This document shows, piece after piece, positions 32,378 to 45,290 of a stretch of DNA of 64,000 nucleotides. The notes under the pieces were generated by a model. That model saw nothing but the letters and a program-made list of their open reading frames with translations, was not told the origin of the DNA and ran no database searches. The first letter of the stretch is position 1. Each line of letters begins with the position of its first letter. The stretch is from Drosophila persimilis (Eukaryota > Arthropoda > Insecta > Diptera > Drosophilidae), in assembly GCF_003286085.1 (NCBI RefSeq), contig NW_020825288.1:21514001-21578000 (forward strand). The letters are read 5' to 3'. The position numbers were made by a program, and so were the translations under genes.

Positions 32378-35300
32378 TTATACAACTACGACTTTTTCGG
32401 TGGAATTTTCATGCAGTGGCGCTGGGAGAGGAGTACTACTGCTGATCATCTCAGGCTCGCAGAGTGTATAGTTCCGCATACGATTCAGTGGCTTGCTGCA
32501 CAAACCACACATCTGGTGCTTGTAGACGCCGTAAATCTCAAAGTTGAAGATGTTGAACAGATCGAACTGGATGGTGGCACTTATTTGCGAGCACTCGACG
32601 ATCAGAATGTTTTGTTCGTTGAGTTCCACACTGCAAGAGGAGGATTTTACGATTGGATTCAAGTAAATAAGGTTAAAAAACTAACCGAAAATCGTAGTCA
32701 CTGTCCTCGATGGGCCATTGGTAGGGCTGCTGGCGTACGTCGTGCGGCGTCTGGTCCTGGTTGATATAAATGAACACGGGCTCGTCATTCGGCTGACTGC
32801 TGTTGTCTGTCCGCGAGTGTAGATTGAAGTAGTTCCGGCCAATGTGGATGCGCAGGCCGTAGTTGCTGGCCAGCCCATGGGTCGGTGAAGGCGTAAGGAA
32901 CACAGCCATCTTGGGCAGCGGTGAACAGTCGGCCACCAGCAGCGTCAGACACTCCGGCTGCGTGATAATCTCCCCCAGATTGATCAGATAATCGTCAAAG
33001 GTGTTGATCATCCCATTGATCACCGAACAGGAGCGTTTTAGTCCAGAGTCATAGGTCAACTCGTGCGAAGCATCGAATTTGGAGTCCAGCTTGTAGAGGA
33101 AGGGAATGTGGTAGATGCGCCAATTGACGCCGTTCACCTCCACCGTCAGCCAGAAGTAGTCGTTGGGCGTGTGCATTGTGATATTAATCTCCTGGCTCAT
33201 GTGCAGGCTGTCCACCTTGTGCGCAGACAATGCCGACACAAGGTGATCCAAGCGATTGGACCACAGCTCAAACCACGCAGGCATCTATCGGTGAGTGATA
33301 GCGATTGATATAGATATGCAGATTCTTAGATAGGATAGTACATTCTCTGTCACTTACATTATTAAATTTCAGATCCATATCGTACTGCGTTATCGAGGTA
33401 AAGTTCTCGAAATTGCTGCGCTTGCAATACTTGGATGTGGGTATGGGCGAGAACTTGAGCACCTCCTTGGGACAGAAGTCGGTGTCCGTTAGCGAGATCT
33501 TGTCCGAACGCAGAAAGGCCCTGGCATGCTCCGAGGGCTGTAAGCGGAAAGAATGGGTTTAATATTCATAGCTCCATCAATGAAAATTATGTACTTACAC
33601 CAGCACGTGCTGCAAACTGCACTGTGGATCCGTGTTCGGGGCAAGCGCCCTCCTCGGTGGCCAGGCCAAACACCACATTGCCGTTGAGTGTGTGAGGTCG
33701 TTTGGTGAAGACCAGCGGTTCATAGGTCAACTTGGTGCAGGCCTTCGGGAGGAAGAATCCAAGGAAAATCCCGTTTAAATGTAAGTCAAGAAACGACCCA
33801 AGTGGCTGTCACTAAAGCGAGTCAAGTGCTGACACCCTGTATGTGGTCATCATCATAAGGGCACAGACAGACAGCAGGCCAGGTCGTGTGTGTGGGGTAG
33901 TGGGCCACACATTACCATGACAAACTGGTAGACAGGCAACGACAACCCACAACAACTGCGGCAGCGATTAGTGGGGTCCAACCTACACTCATACACACAT
34001 CCTGGTTGTCTGTCTGTCTGTCTATCTGCGGGTACCTGTCTCCTACGTTCGTGCCTGCCACCTTATTATACCTGTATGAGTAAAACAATGCTTTCCTCTT
34101 GAGTGGCTGCCTGCCACAATTGTTGGCCCACATTTGACTGACGTTTGGAGCACGGGAAACGGAGTCGGGCCCAACCGAACCCCGAACATAGTAGGTCCTG
34201 GACTTTGCGCGACGTTTGATCAATACAGGGGTTTTTTCGTAGAGCTAGACAGAAGGCAGATAGCTACGCTACAGTTCGGACGCATTTCTCCCCAATTGAA
34301 AAATTTAGTAAAATTCCATTTGAACTCCGTACATTTTTTTTAAGAATTTCGTTTTGCGTTGTGTTTTAATAATATAAATTTAGGTTTTCTCTCTGTAAAA
34401 TAAATTGCAATCATGACTTCGGTAAGCGCACAGTTCTCTACGGACTAGATAGAATGGCAAACCGAAACGGTACTGTAATGCTTTCCATTAACAGATTGAA
34501 TCGAAACGCGTACAATATCGCAAGTATCTGGAGAGAGCCGGCGTCATTGATGCCCTCAGCAAGGCCCTCATCAAGTTGTACGAGGAACAGAACAAGCCAG
34601 AAGATGCCATACGCTTTGTGCGCAAGTTCATGTGCGAGAGCTGCCCGGACGATGCCCAGTACGATCTAATGAAAAATGATTTGGAGGAGGCAAAGACTAG
34701 CATCTCGCGTTTGGAGCAGGAGCTAGAGCGCCTGCGTGGTCAAATGTAAGTCTGCTTTAAGCGTGTACTGAATATGACATTGATTCCACTAGCACATTTG
34801 CAGCAAAAAGTCACCGGAGGAGTACCAGGAGCTCACCCTGGCTGGCTACAAATCCCTCATGGACGATGAGGAGAATGTTAATTCGCTGCTCCGCAAGTAC
34901 CTTACACCGGAGCTGTTGGAGGAGTACATGCTGGTGACCACATCGCCGCCAGTGGATGCCTATCTGTACGATTGCGCCGTCTCGGGCTTTGAGCATCACG
35001 ACTCGTCGGTGGGCATCTATGCCGCCGATCCAGACAGCTACGATGTGTTTGCCAAGATCTTTGATCCGATTATCAAGGACTACCATGCCCAGCAGGACAA
35101 CGATTCGGATGCGCTGCAAAAGGACAGCGACTGGGGCAATGTGGATGAAATCGAGAACCTGGATCCGGAGCGCAAATACATCATCTCGGCGCGCATACGC
35201 ATCGCTCGCAACATTGAGGGCTTCCCGTTCTTCCCCAAGCTAACGGAGAAGCAGTTCATCGAGGTGGAGGAGAGGGTGCGTGCCGCCACTGAGACCATGG

Positions 35301-38300
35301 ATGGGGAGCACATCGGCTCCTATCTGACATTGAGCGACATCGATGCCGAGACCCAGCAGGAGATGGTGAAGCGGCACATAATGTTCCATCGCGGTGACGC
35401 CTATCTGACCACCGCAGGTTGTTATCGCTTCTGGCCAACGGGCCGTGGTGTCTACCATAATCCGGCCGCTACTTTCCTGATCTGGGTCAACGAGGAGGAT
35501 CACTTGCGCATCATTTCCATGGCTCCGTGCGGCGACTTGGGCGATGTGTACAATCGTCTGGTCAATGGCCTGCAGGAACTCGAAAAGACCCTGACCTTTG
35601 CGCGCAGTCCTCGCTATGGCTTCCTCAGTGCCTGCCCCACCAATCTGGGAACCACCTTGCGTGCCTCGGTGCACATTCGTCTGCCCTTGCTGAGCAAGGA
35701 TAATGAACGTTTGGTGGCTTTGGCCGATGAGCTGCAGCTGCAGATACGCGGCACCGGCGGCGAGCACACTGCCATCGAGGATGGCGTCATGGATATATCG
35801 AACAGACGTCGTCTCGGTTTCACCGAATTCGAGCTGGTCAAGTCTCTGCAGGATGGCATTGTGGCCCTGATCAATGCCGAGGAGGAACTCGAGACAGCCG
35901 GACAGGAGGGTTAACTATGTTTTCCACATACCCGAAAAGAAAGCTGATCCCGACACGAAGTACGAAACCACAAAAATACACAACGACAACGACACATGTC
36001 CAGCAATGCATCATATTTGGTTAAATAAATAATTATAATAGTCCGGTACGCACTCACCTTCCAGTCCTCCTCATCATCTTTGGAGTTGCGCTGTATTTGA
36101 CCAATCACCTTGAACCAACTGGATTTCGTGGAGGTCTGCACATCCAGCGTAATGTTCCAGCTATGCAGTGCATCCACATTCTGGGTCTCGTCCGTGTGCT
36201 GGAGCGTCAGGGCAATCTGTCGGCCCTTTAAGTCAGCCGTCTTCAAAACATCGTCCGCACAGAAGCTGCCTTCCAGCTAAAAAGAGGATTGGGTTTCGAT
36301 TCATCATGAATCATGAATGAGGTTTAGTTTTGGGTAGAATGGGTTCCTACTTTGGTGGCATTTTCATTGTACATCAAGAGCGTAAAGTTGCGATCGTGAC
36401 CCAGATGAATGGAACTCAATTGTGTGAAGCCAAAGACATACATCAGCAGGCTGACAATCATGTTCCGTGAGAAGCCACTGGAAAGAAGGATATATCGATA
36501 GAGTTAGGTTAGTTCTACCAAAGATTGTTGTAATGATAAAGGCTAATGAAGAGAATGAGTGAGAGATGTATTCTAATACTATACTATACTATAGTAATTA
36601 CTTCTCTATAAACTCTGATTTGAGTAGCATCCCACGATACTTGATCAGTTCGTTGAGATTCGTATTGATGGCCAGCTGGACGCCCAGGTCCGGAATGGTA
36701 TACGTGAGGAACTGAAACTGAAAGACAAGATGTGATCTTTATTCTTTCTCTACACCATTGCAAAGAGTGTGTCATGTCCATACCACATCATTGCTCCTTT
36801 CGGGAAGCATAATCTCCTCAAAGGGAGCCGTTGCAGTCTTTGTAATGAGACCCCGCGTCTTGGTCACAGCCCGTGATTTGAAGGACAGACCGCTGGTGAG
36901 GTTCTGTGGCCGCGAGAACGAATACCGAGTGCACGGGCTGCCACTGGTATTGAGGTTGAGCTCATTGCTGAACGGAATGTATATGAGGAAGCCCTGTTCT
37001 CGGTTTATCTCGTGATCGAGATTCAAGAACGGATTGTAGCTGCGACTCCTAACAGAGGCATACGAGGAGTACCTTGCATCGATCTCCAGTGTATGCTTGG
37101 ATATGGGCGGTGTGCGTTGCTCCGTGATGTTGCCACGCAGCGAGGTGAGCACCGTTGTCTGCAGCAGCACATCCGATGCGGTACCCAGCACAGTGGGCAC
37201 TGAATAGCGATTCATGAAGGGCCAGCGGACGGTCTGCATGTTGATGTGACTGTCAGTGCGAATGATCTGCTGCAGGCGCTCCAGAACTAAGGGAAAGTGT
37301 TGTACAAATTAGGAATCAAGTGGAGACGTTCTGCCACTTACGGTTCTCGTATGTCAACTGTGTGAACATGCGCTGATTGAGGAAGTACGACAGCACTGTC
37401 TTGCCCTCCATTTGCAGGATAAACTCTAGATGCAGATTCTTCGAATTGATGGCGGGTGCCTGCAGCATACTCAGCAGAGTCTTGATGCTCTTGTAAGTGA
37501 ACGGATCGCTGCTGTTCCTCGACTGCATCGCGTTCAGTACGGCATCCGGCAGCCCTCTCGCCTTGATGTACAACTAAGGGAGGATGTGGAATAGAATTTA
37601 GTACAGAAGAAGCTGAGGCACGGGGGAGACTCACCGCCAGTTGTCCCGTGAATTTCCCTAGGGCTTCCGTATCGAACTTGAAGAAGGCGACCACAGGCAT
37701 ATCCGACTTGGGATCGCCCACTAAAAAGACTTGCAGCATGGCCCCGATGCCGAACTTGGAGTCGCGGTAGTCGAAGATGTAGTTACCGGTCACCCAATAA
37801 CGTGGCTCTGGCTTCTGGGGCAGATGGCGATGCATGTAGGAGAGCAGGCGGCGTCTGAGGAGTAGACAAAGGAAGTAAATTGGTTTGTACTGAGTGCTAG
37901 GCGCGAGGGGATCACTTGCAGATGCTGGTAACAGGGATACGTGGTCTCCGATATGCTGGTGACCGTCGTGCGGTAATAGTTGATCATATGCGGATCCGTT
38001 TCGCTCTGAATGATGCGATGGATGCTGATCAGTCGTGCTGCAGTGGGATTGGAGATCAGCAGGAGGGTCACAGCCGCCACACGCAGCTCCAAACTTGCGT
38101 TGCGCGACTCAAAAATCGGCCAATAGATCTCGTAGATACGCTCGGGTCGGGTGGGTGCCAGCGGCAGCGTGGTCCAGGCAGCCATAAACTTAAGATCCTC
38201 ATTCTCATTGGGATCCTGAACAATCGGCTCCAAGTAGTTGGCCACGTTTCCCAGCTGTAGGTTGTTCAGGCCCTGCAGGTACAGCATCTTCTGCTCAAAG

Positions 38301-41172
38301 TCGCGGTCATCTGGAGAGGAAACAGAAGACAGAATCAGTGGGCGATCATTTAAAGGGAGGACCTGCTACTCACTCAAATATGCATTAAAGTACTTCTGAA
38401 CATACTCTTCGAACTCATCCTTGTCGATTCCTCGTGCCACATAGACATTGTGCACGAGCGTGGCAAAACTGAGGATCGCCGCCTGGCGCACGTCCGGGCG
38501 ATCGGGTCCAATCTTCAAGAAGTCCTCGCACACGTGGACCAGCTCCGCCGACAGTTCAAATATGTGGAATGGCATGGGAATAAGTAGCTGCACGGCAATC
38601 TGCGGCTTGGTCATCTTCCGTACGATGAGGTGGTGGGTGAGAAACACCGAGGCCTTGGTGCCGATGCGGGGTATGATCTCGTGGAATATATTCCGGATGG
38701 TCTCCTGGCGGTACGAGGTGCCAATGTCCACCTCCCGGTAAAGCTTCTTCAGCGACTCGAAGTCCATTTCGCTGAGCAACTTGATCACGTCCGACAGCGT
38801 CGAATCGTAGGGCTCACTGAACTTGAACTCCGTGCTCTCTAGGGCCTCGGCTAGACTGTCCAGCAGTCCACCTGCCTGGACGATCAGTGTCTCCTGCTGC
38901 TGGGGATTGCGTCCGCCCGTCGGATCGTTGGGTTCCAGTGGCTGCAGCTCCAGGCTAGATGGTTCCGCAGCCATGGAAGTCTCAATATCAATGGGATTGT
39001 CGATGGGCGTCTCGTTCTGAAAATTCAGCAGCAGCTCGGAGTTGATGTACTGCGCCTCCCCCGTGGACTCGAAGGTGTGTATTAGAGTCGTGCCCTTGGC
39101 ATGGGCCATGCTCAGGAAGTAGCCCGTCTCGTTGTGCGGCAGCATCCCATAGATGGCCTCGTTTCCGATTATGACGCTCTTCTGGTGATCAAATTCGCAA
39201 GTGTTTGGTGGGACATTGCTTCTGGTGATGTGCACAGCCTCCGAATAGGGAGTGCAGGTCTTCAGTTCGGGGGTTTTCCTAATGGATATGTAGTTGGTTT
39301 TGTTAGACACAAAGTACTCCGTCCGACAGGTGCCGTGAATGCCAAGCTGTTGAAAGAATCTTTGAATTAAGCGATAATTTAATTATTACATGCCTAAACA
39401 TTACCTCATCTAGGACAAAGGCCCCGCTAGACTTCATTTGGAACTGCAGGACAGAGGCAATGGCACGCTTAAAATTCATGGACCATATGGGATCCCCCTC
39501 CTTGAAGACCACATGTGATATGCTGCCGTTTTCTGTGAGCACGATCTTGAAGGGTTTATATGGTGGATACATCTCCTTATTCTGCAGGAACTTCTCTCCC
39601 GAATTGTTAAGCGTTACATCATCGATGACCAGCTGCAAAAGATTCCATTTAAAGATTGTGCTTTAGTTGGGGAAACCCACTCGTGAGACAGGGATGATAC
39701 GGGGGGTTGGGTTTATCTGACAAACAAAAAACAAACATTTTACATATGCCACACACATGCATCGCGCCGGATCGCATGGCGGTCCGCTGATAAGGTAGGG
39801 CCTACTCCTAGAACAGCAGCCGCCTCCAGTCAAAACAATCAGAACTGATTACGAACAAACACACACACACAAACACACACGGATCTTCAAGAGATATACA
39901 TAGTATATATATTATGCGAAGGGGAAGGGAACAGTGAATTGAATGCATGTATTGGCAGCAGCATCTCCGACAATGAAAGAAGTTCACAGCCCGAGTTCAG
40001 ATCATTGTGTACTCTCGTACTCCCCATCTCCATCTCCATCTCTATCATCTCCTTCTCTCTCCGTGAGAGTCGTCTCTGTGAAAGGTTAAATTGTTTTTAA
40101 TTCATCTGCGAATTCTTTTTTTCCTTTTTGCAATGTCTGTTGTCTGCACAGAATTCTCTGCGAATGGAACTGTATGTAGAATGGGTGTACAATGCCACTC
40201 CACAGATCTTCTGACATCTCGATTGACTGAATTGTACAAATTGTTAATGAAATCAATAAATTGATTGAATATTTTAACTGATTTTCAATTGATTTACATA
40301 TATACATGTGTGTGTATTATATATACTCATGATTATATGGGAAAAAGTTATACATCGTATATAAATTTAGGGGAATTTCCATAAGAACATTCCAAAATGC
40401 AATCTTCAATATACAATAATCAAAATATGACTGTTTTTGTTTTGTTTTATAAACAATAATATTTTTGCAATTATTATTTGTAACCTAAGGAATACCAATT
40501 AACAATTACTTATCGGGGGTCGCCTGAGAGATTAGAAATAAAATATTTCCAAGGGGATAACTCACCGCTGCTGCCATGACCAATTCACTCTGCCTCTGCA
40601 ACGTCAGCTTGCCCCGCACAATCCAGCCTGTCGTAGGTGGTGATGGATGTCCCTCGTCCTGGGGCTTGGCTCCCACCAGTACATTGCCGACATACTCGTA
40701 GAGCATCTGCTTGTTGAGGCCAATGATGTTGAAGGCATGCCCGGCATCGAAGATCAGGAAAAGATCTGACAGATAGATAGATAGATTGGGGAAATTGAAT
40801 TTCAATTCGAGATGTTCGCTCGCTCGCTCTCTCTTGCAATTGGATGGGCAATAAACTCTTCAATTATCAATTGAATTTCGTTTCTTATATATGTACATGA
40901 CAGGGCATCCATCTATACCATCCATGCAATAAATTGTATGGGCATGCTATATATATACATATATAGCAGCATACTGTATATGCTGATGATTTATGCGAGT
41001 ACGAGTGTGTACATGACGATCGCGAAACGCTTTTAATCAATGTTATTTATTTTTCAGCTTCTTCAATGAAACATTACGTCATGTTCTTGAATTATTTTCT
41101 GATATAGTTTTTGGGATTATCAATTAGGTTAATTTACGTACACACAAACACGGAACACTTGAGTCGCCTCAT
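32378..41172 (-). CDS. cv-d: Crossveinless d: secreted vitellogenin/apolipoprotein-like protein with VWD domain
   Basis: Fifteen minus-strand exons: 41172-41142, 40765-40566, 39632-39405, 39346-38374, 38310-37920, 37854-37635, 37573-37342, 37286-36784, 36717-36602, 36477-36351, 36276-36058, 33742-33599, 33537-33358, 33284-32686 and 32630-32378. Phases close to 1471 residues. Exons 1 and 2 together make a signal peptide (MRRLKCSVFVYLFLIFDAGH). Exons 2-7 are the large lipid transfer protein N-terminal module, with the superhelix region PFHIFELSAELVHVCEDFL and ETTYPCYQ. Exons 12-15 are Cys-rich and end in a von Willebrand D-type domain (IFNFEIYGVYKHQMCGLC). In flies Cv-d is a secreted lipoprotein that binds BMPs and heparan sulphate and promotes BMP signalling in crossveins. 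The name rests on this architecture plus the 89A neighbourhood. The exon 5/6 junction needs a GC donor (GCAAGT at 37919). The intron 33743-36057 holds an arginine kinase fusion gene on the other strand. Confidence 0.9.
34413..35914 (+). CDS. MYCBP-like / arginine kinase fusion protein
   Basis: Three exons, 34413-34421, 34495-34745 and 34804-35914, giving 456 residues. Residues 1 to about 88 match MYCBP (AMY-1): SKRVQYRKYLERAGVIDALS, ALIKLYEEQNKP, then a coiled coil (RLEQELERLRGQ). From about residue 95 the protein is a complete phosphagen kinase: SLLRKYLTPELLEEY, the guanidino specificity loop GIYAADPDSYDVF, ARIRIARNIEGFPF, CYRFWPTGRGVYHNP, NEEDHLRIISM, the reactive Cys in SACPTNLGTTLRASVHIRLP, and GGEHTAIEDGVMDISNRRR. 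It should transfer phosphate between ATP and arginine. The usual Arg in RGTRGEHT is Gly here. MYCBP proteins associate with AKAPs and sperm-tail partners, so a flagellar or anchored energy role is an inference. The gene lies inside a cv-d intron on the opposite strand. I believe it corresponds to D. melanogaster CG4546, not the main Argk gene. Confidence 0.92.
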
Positions 41173-41722
41173 GGCCAGAGACGTGCTGGTGGACACTCTT
41201 TTCACAGTTTCACTGGCTCCCAAAATGGTTTTCACTTTCAGGATATTTTTGTAATTTATATATATAAACGTATATATGGAGTATTATCTGATTCGATTTA
41301 AAAAAAAGCCGACGTTATTCCTTTATCACCACAAAAGCCGCGTCTTGTCTTTATGGAATTTCCACGTCTGCTCAGCTCGCGTTCCACTCTCGTACTGAGC
41401 CTCAGAGCGGACTTCAGGGCCAGGGCTGGCCTTGCCGGAGTTTCAGTGCTGTGCTGATAAGCAGAAGAGCCGCTCGAGAGCAATCGCAGTCTCTCTCTCT
41501 CCCTCTTTGCAAGATTCTCTTAAAATGTATCCTAGAACAGTCGTTGTGATTGGGTCTATAAAAATCTACGTTATTTATTTTAAGAGTAGCGCATAAGATT
41601 ACTTATAAACGAACTTAGACTTTCGACAAATTGCTCATGCATCATAAACGTATAACAAAATACCACACATCACACATGGAATATAATAGGAATAACAAAA
41701 AAGTGCCTACTTAAAGCTACGG
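41173..41722. other. Intergenic region between cv-d and Hmt-1
   Basis: Contains the cv-d 5' UTR or promoter and the Hmt-1 3' UTR (both genes on the minus strand). Short open frames here have no family character. No repeat-family promoter copy is visible. Confidence 0.55.
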
Positions 41723-44597
41723 TTAACGCGCTCCACCATGAGCATGTCCTGCTCGAAAGTGGGCACCACCACTGGGACCAGCACCAGCACCACCCGCAAC
41801 ACCCGCACCACCGCTAGCATCACGTGCCGGCTTTGGTTTTTCGAAGCCCGCATTCTCTGCCTCTGCATTGTCTGCGGCATTTTGTTCTGCATCCAGATTT
41901 TTGAGCTGCTGCTGCCACATGTCCGCATAGATGCCATCGTTACGCTGGACCAGCTGCTCGTGCCGGCCCCGCTCCACAATGCTGCCGTCCTGCAGCACCA
42001 GAATCTCATCCGCATGAATGATGGTCGACAGCCGATGCGCCACAATAATTGTCGTTCGATTAGCGCATACGCGGGCCAAAGCCGCCTGGATGTTGCGCTC
42101 TGTGTGCGTGTCCAAAGCGGAGGTGGCCTCGTCCAACAGCACAATGATGGGTGCCTTTAGCAGGGTGCGGGCAATGGCCACTCGCTGCTTCTCGCCGCCA
42201 CTCAGGCGCAGTCCACGCTCGCCCACCTTCGTCTCGTAGCGGTCGGGAAAGCTGAGGATCTTCTCGTGAATGTCGGCTGCTCGGGCCGCCTCATAGACGG
42301 CTTCGTCAGACGCCCCCAACTTTGCGTATTCGATGTTATAGAAAATGGTGTTGTTAAACAGCACCGTGTCCTGGGGCACCACACCAATAGCCTTGCGCAG
42401 GCTCTGCTGTTGCACGAGCTTTATGTTTTGGCCGTCGATCAGGATGGCTCCCGTCTGTACATCGTAAAATCGGAAGAGCAAACGCATGATTGTGCTCTTG
42501 CCAGCTCCCGAAGGACCAACAATAGCCACAGTCTTGCCGGCAGGCACTGTGAAGTTCACATTGCGCAGGACAATCTTCTCTGGGGTGTAGCCAAACGTCA
42601 CATTTGAGAACTCAATGCCACCGCCTGCTGTGAGAAGGGGGGCACATCCGGGCGCATCAACAATCTCCTCATCCTCACGCAGCAGATCAAACATGTTCTC
42701 CATGTCCACAAAGTTCTTCTGGATGGCCCGATAGTAGGTGCCAAACCAGTTTAGAGGCATATACAACTCCATCAAATAGGTAGAAAACAGCACAAAGTCA
42801 CCCACGGTGAGGGTCTGATGATGGACCACCAAATACACGCAAAGGAGGGAGCCGGCTAGGAGACCCAGGCACAGTATAATATTCTGAGCGGTGTTGAGCA
42901 TGTTGAGGGTGAGCATCGACAGGAATTCCTCCTTCTGGTACTTGAGAATGGCCTCCCTGTAGCAATCCACCTCGTAATTCTCCGCTCCGTAGTATTTAAC
43001 AGTCTCAAAGTTCAGCAAAGAGTCCACACTGCGTGCACGCTGCTCATTGTCTGCCATATTCATTCTTCTTTGGTATTTCGTGCGCCATTCCGTAATCGCA
43101 ATTGTGGAGGCTGCAAAGAGAAGACGTTAGATGAAACGTTCGATTCAAAATCCAAGGGATAAGATCTCTTATGTACCTATATACAAGAACATTGTGAGGA
43201 ACACAATCAAGCCGAACCACCAGTTGAAGGCATAGATAAAGAAGGCCACAGCCACCAGCAGATCCAAAATTGTGGGCGTGATGGAAAACACAATATAGTT
43301 GAGCAGATTATTAATCGAGTCCGTGCCTCGATCCATAACACGCAGCACCTCCCCCGTCTTGCGCTGCAGGTGCCATCTGAGAGATAGCTGATGCAGATGA
43401 CGGAACAGATCGATCTCAATCTCACGGGTCGTGTACTGCTGCACACGAATCCAGAGGAAGGTGCGCAGATTGTTGAACAGGCCCATGGTGCCAGTGCCGC
43501 CGCCTTGGAGGAACGACAGGGCCACATAGATCAGCACAAAGTCATAACGGAAGATTATCGGCTCGATGGTCAAGCTGTCCACTAAAGAAGGCAAGGCGAG
43601 AGATTAGCAAAATGACTGTAGGAAATTCCTCACCAAAAAACATGACCTACCCAACTTCTTGCGATAAATCGGCAAAAACAATTTAATGACGCGTCCGGCA
43701 ATCAGCATCATGATGCAAATGAGGACAGCGATTTGCAGTGCCAAATCCTTTTTGGGCCACAGATAGGGAAAGATTTTGCGCAGCTTGCGCCAGCCATTTC
43801 TAAAGGCGGAACCCGTCTGTGCATTCGCCTGCGACTCGCTGGATGAGTCATTGTCCACCAGTCGCTGATGATAGGGCGCCATAATGCCAGGGGCCTTTAG
43901 ACCCAGCACAAAGATGAGCAGAGAGACTAGGAAGCGCGTGACAAATAGTCCCATTTCGATTTGGTCCTTGTTGCTGGAAGGGCAAGATAAATCATAGGTA
44001 ATTTATGGAATTGGAAAGGGTATTTCTAATTACCTCTTAAGATTGAACCACCAATCCTCGTGTCTCAGATTAATAAAAGCCAGCGACTCATTGATAAAGG
44101 CCAGGGTCCAAAACAGCAGAAGAACAAGTCCATGCCCTCGCGTTGGCACCGATGGAAGTAGATAGAAACGCTCCTTAAGTATCAAACAGATGCTAAATGG
44201 ATATGCAAAGCACACCACAACAGTTGAATAGATCTAAAGCAAGGTCATAGAGAGGTCATCAAATGCTTTCCTGTGAGACAGAGAGCAATGTACTCACCAT
44301 ATAGCCATAAACAGCACTGTCTGTGTAGATGCGAGCATTCAAGAAGAATCGCATTACAGCTAACACGGGCAACAGGAACAGCAGGAACAATTGCAGGGCA
44401 TAAAGCCGCGACTTGGAGATCTGTGTGGGATCCGTGATGCGAGTGGCATACCTTCGGTACATCAGAAGCTGTATGCATCCAAAGAGCAGTATAAATCCAC
44501 CATAGACCGACGGACCCACGGTGTCCATGAAGCAGTGAGAGATGCCATGTTTGGTCCACACCTCGCTGAGCGTCACATTCGGCGGGCAGTACAACAT
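41723..44597 (-). CDS. Hmt-1: ABCB6-type half ABC transporter (heavy metal tolerance factor)
   Basis: Five minus-strand exons, 44597-44298, 44233-44034, 43973-43651, 43581-43177 and 43110-41723, giving 871 residues. The start ATG opens [14 protein letters not shown]. Exons 1-3 encode an N-terminal set of about five hydrophobic segments typical of the ABCB6/HMT-1 group. The ABC transmembrane domain follows (exons 3-5). The nucleotide-binding domain near residues 600-790 has Walker [11 protein letters not shown]-loop VVPQDTVLF, signature LSGGEKQR, Walker [14 protein letters not shown] and the switch VAHRLST. The C-terminal tail is Ala/Gly/His-rich (GHAHGGAR). Family members transport glutathione- or phytochelatin-conjugated metals, or porphyrins, across endolysosomal or mitochondrial membranes; the fly protein is known as Hmt-1, linked to cadmium tolerance. 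Promoter repeat copy G points at it from 570 bases upstream. Confidence 0.93.
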
Positions 44598-45168
44598 TTT
44601 GCCTGTAAGCGGTTGAACTATTTACTCATTTGACAAGCTGCTTCTGATATCAAAGCACGTCCGACGACGACTGGCGAGCGTTCTGATAAACCCAAGCGCA
44701 AGCAATGACTGAATACCTCTATGACCAATTGCCTTTGTTTTATGGGGGCGGTCGTTTCACAATTAATCTCCGAAATTATCAGTCGCCGAAGCGGCACCAA
44801 ACGGGAATCACATTTGCCTCGACGACATCACACGGGAAGAGATAGGTGCGCAAAAAGGGTGTCGAATGTTCTACTATTAGCACCTACTCTTTCTGGCACG
44901 GCACCAAAGTTCACTTTACTTCACCGAAGAGCAGCAGCATATCAATCAATGAATTTTGCAATTCATTCAACCCATTTGCTATGTAAAATTATGCAATGCT
45001 GCGCATGCTGTCTGCACGCCGTATGGCTTTATCTACTTACCCGCTATTGACGCCGCACACTAGTATCAACTATATAATTACTGCTAAATAGTCTGACAGT
45101 TAGAATCAGCAGAAAAACAAGTGGAAAAACGCGTAAAAAACAAAACTCCGGCTAATCAACAACAACAT

Positions 45169-45290
45169 CAGTGTGACCGCGGAAGTATCGCAGATCGAAC
45201 ATACGGTCTGACCCTCACAGATATACCGAAACATACCGCCTCATTTTCAAAATATACCGTAAATATACTGACGAACTCAAGTTCTATATT
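45169..45290 (-). promoter_or_regulatory. Hmt-1: Promoter repeat copy G, facing Hmt-1
   Basis: Minus-strand reading: GAACTTGAGTTCGTCAGTAT, TTTACGGTATATTTTGAAAA, TGAGGCGGTATGTTTCGGTA, TATCTGTGAGGGTCAGACCG, and CCGCGGTCACACTG at 45169-45182. The motif 1 end faces Hmt-1, whose start codon is 570 bases away. Homology continues beyond 45290 (TTTCCTACAAGATTA matches the upstream part of copy C). Confidence 0.6.

Noticed and set aside
34859..35914. Arginine kinase starting at the ATG at 34859
   Set aside because: Homology to the kinase N-terminus begins upstream of this ATG, and good splice sites join it to the MYCBP-like exons in frame.
37911..37916. GT donor (CAA/GTGATC) for cv-d exon 5
   Set aside because: Leaves phase 0 and cannot join exon 6 in its open frame; the GC donor four bases upstream does.
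41298..41483. Extra cv-d upstream coding exon
   Set aside because: A signal peptide forms cleanly from the ATG at 41172 plus exon 2; no further coding exon is needed.
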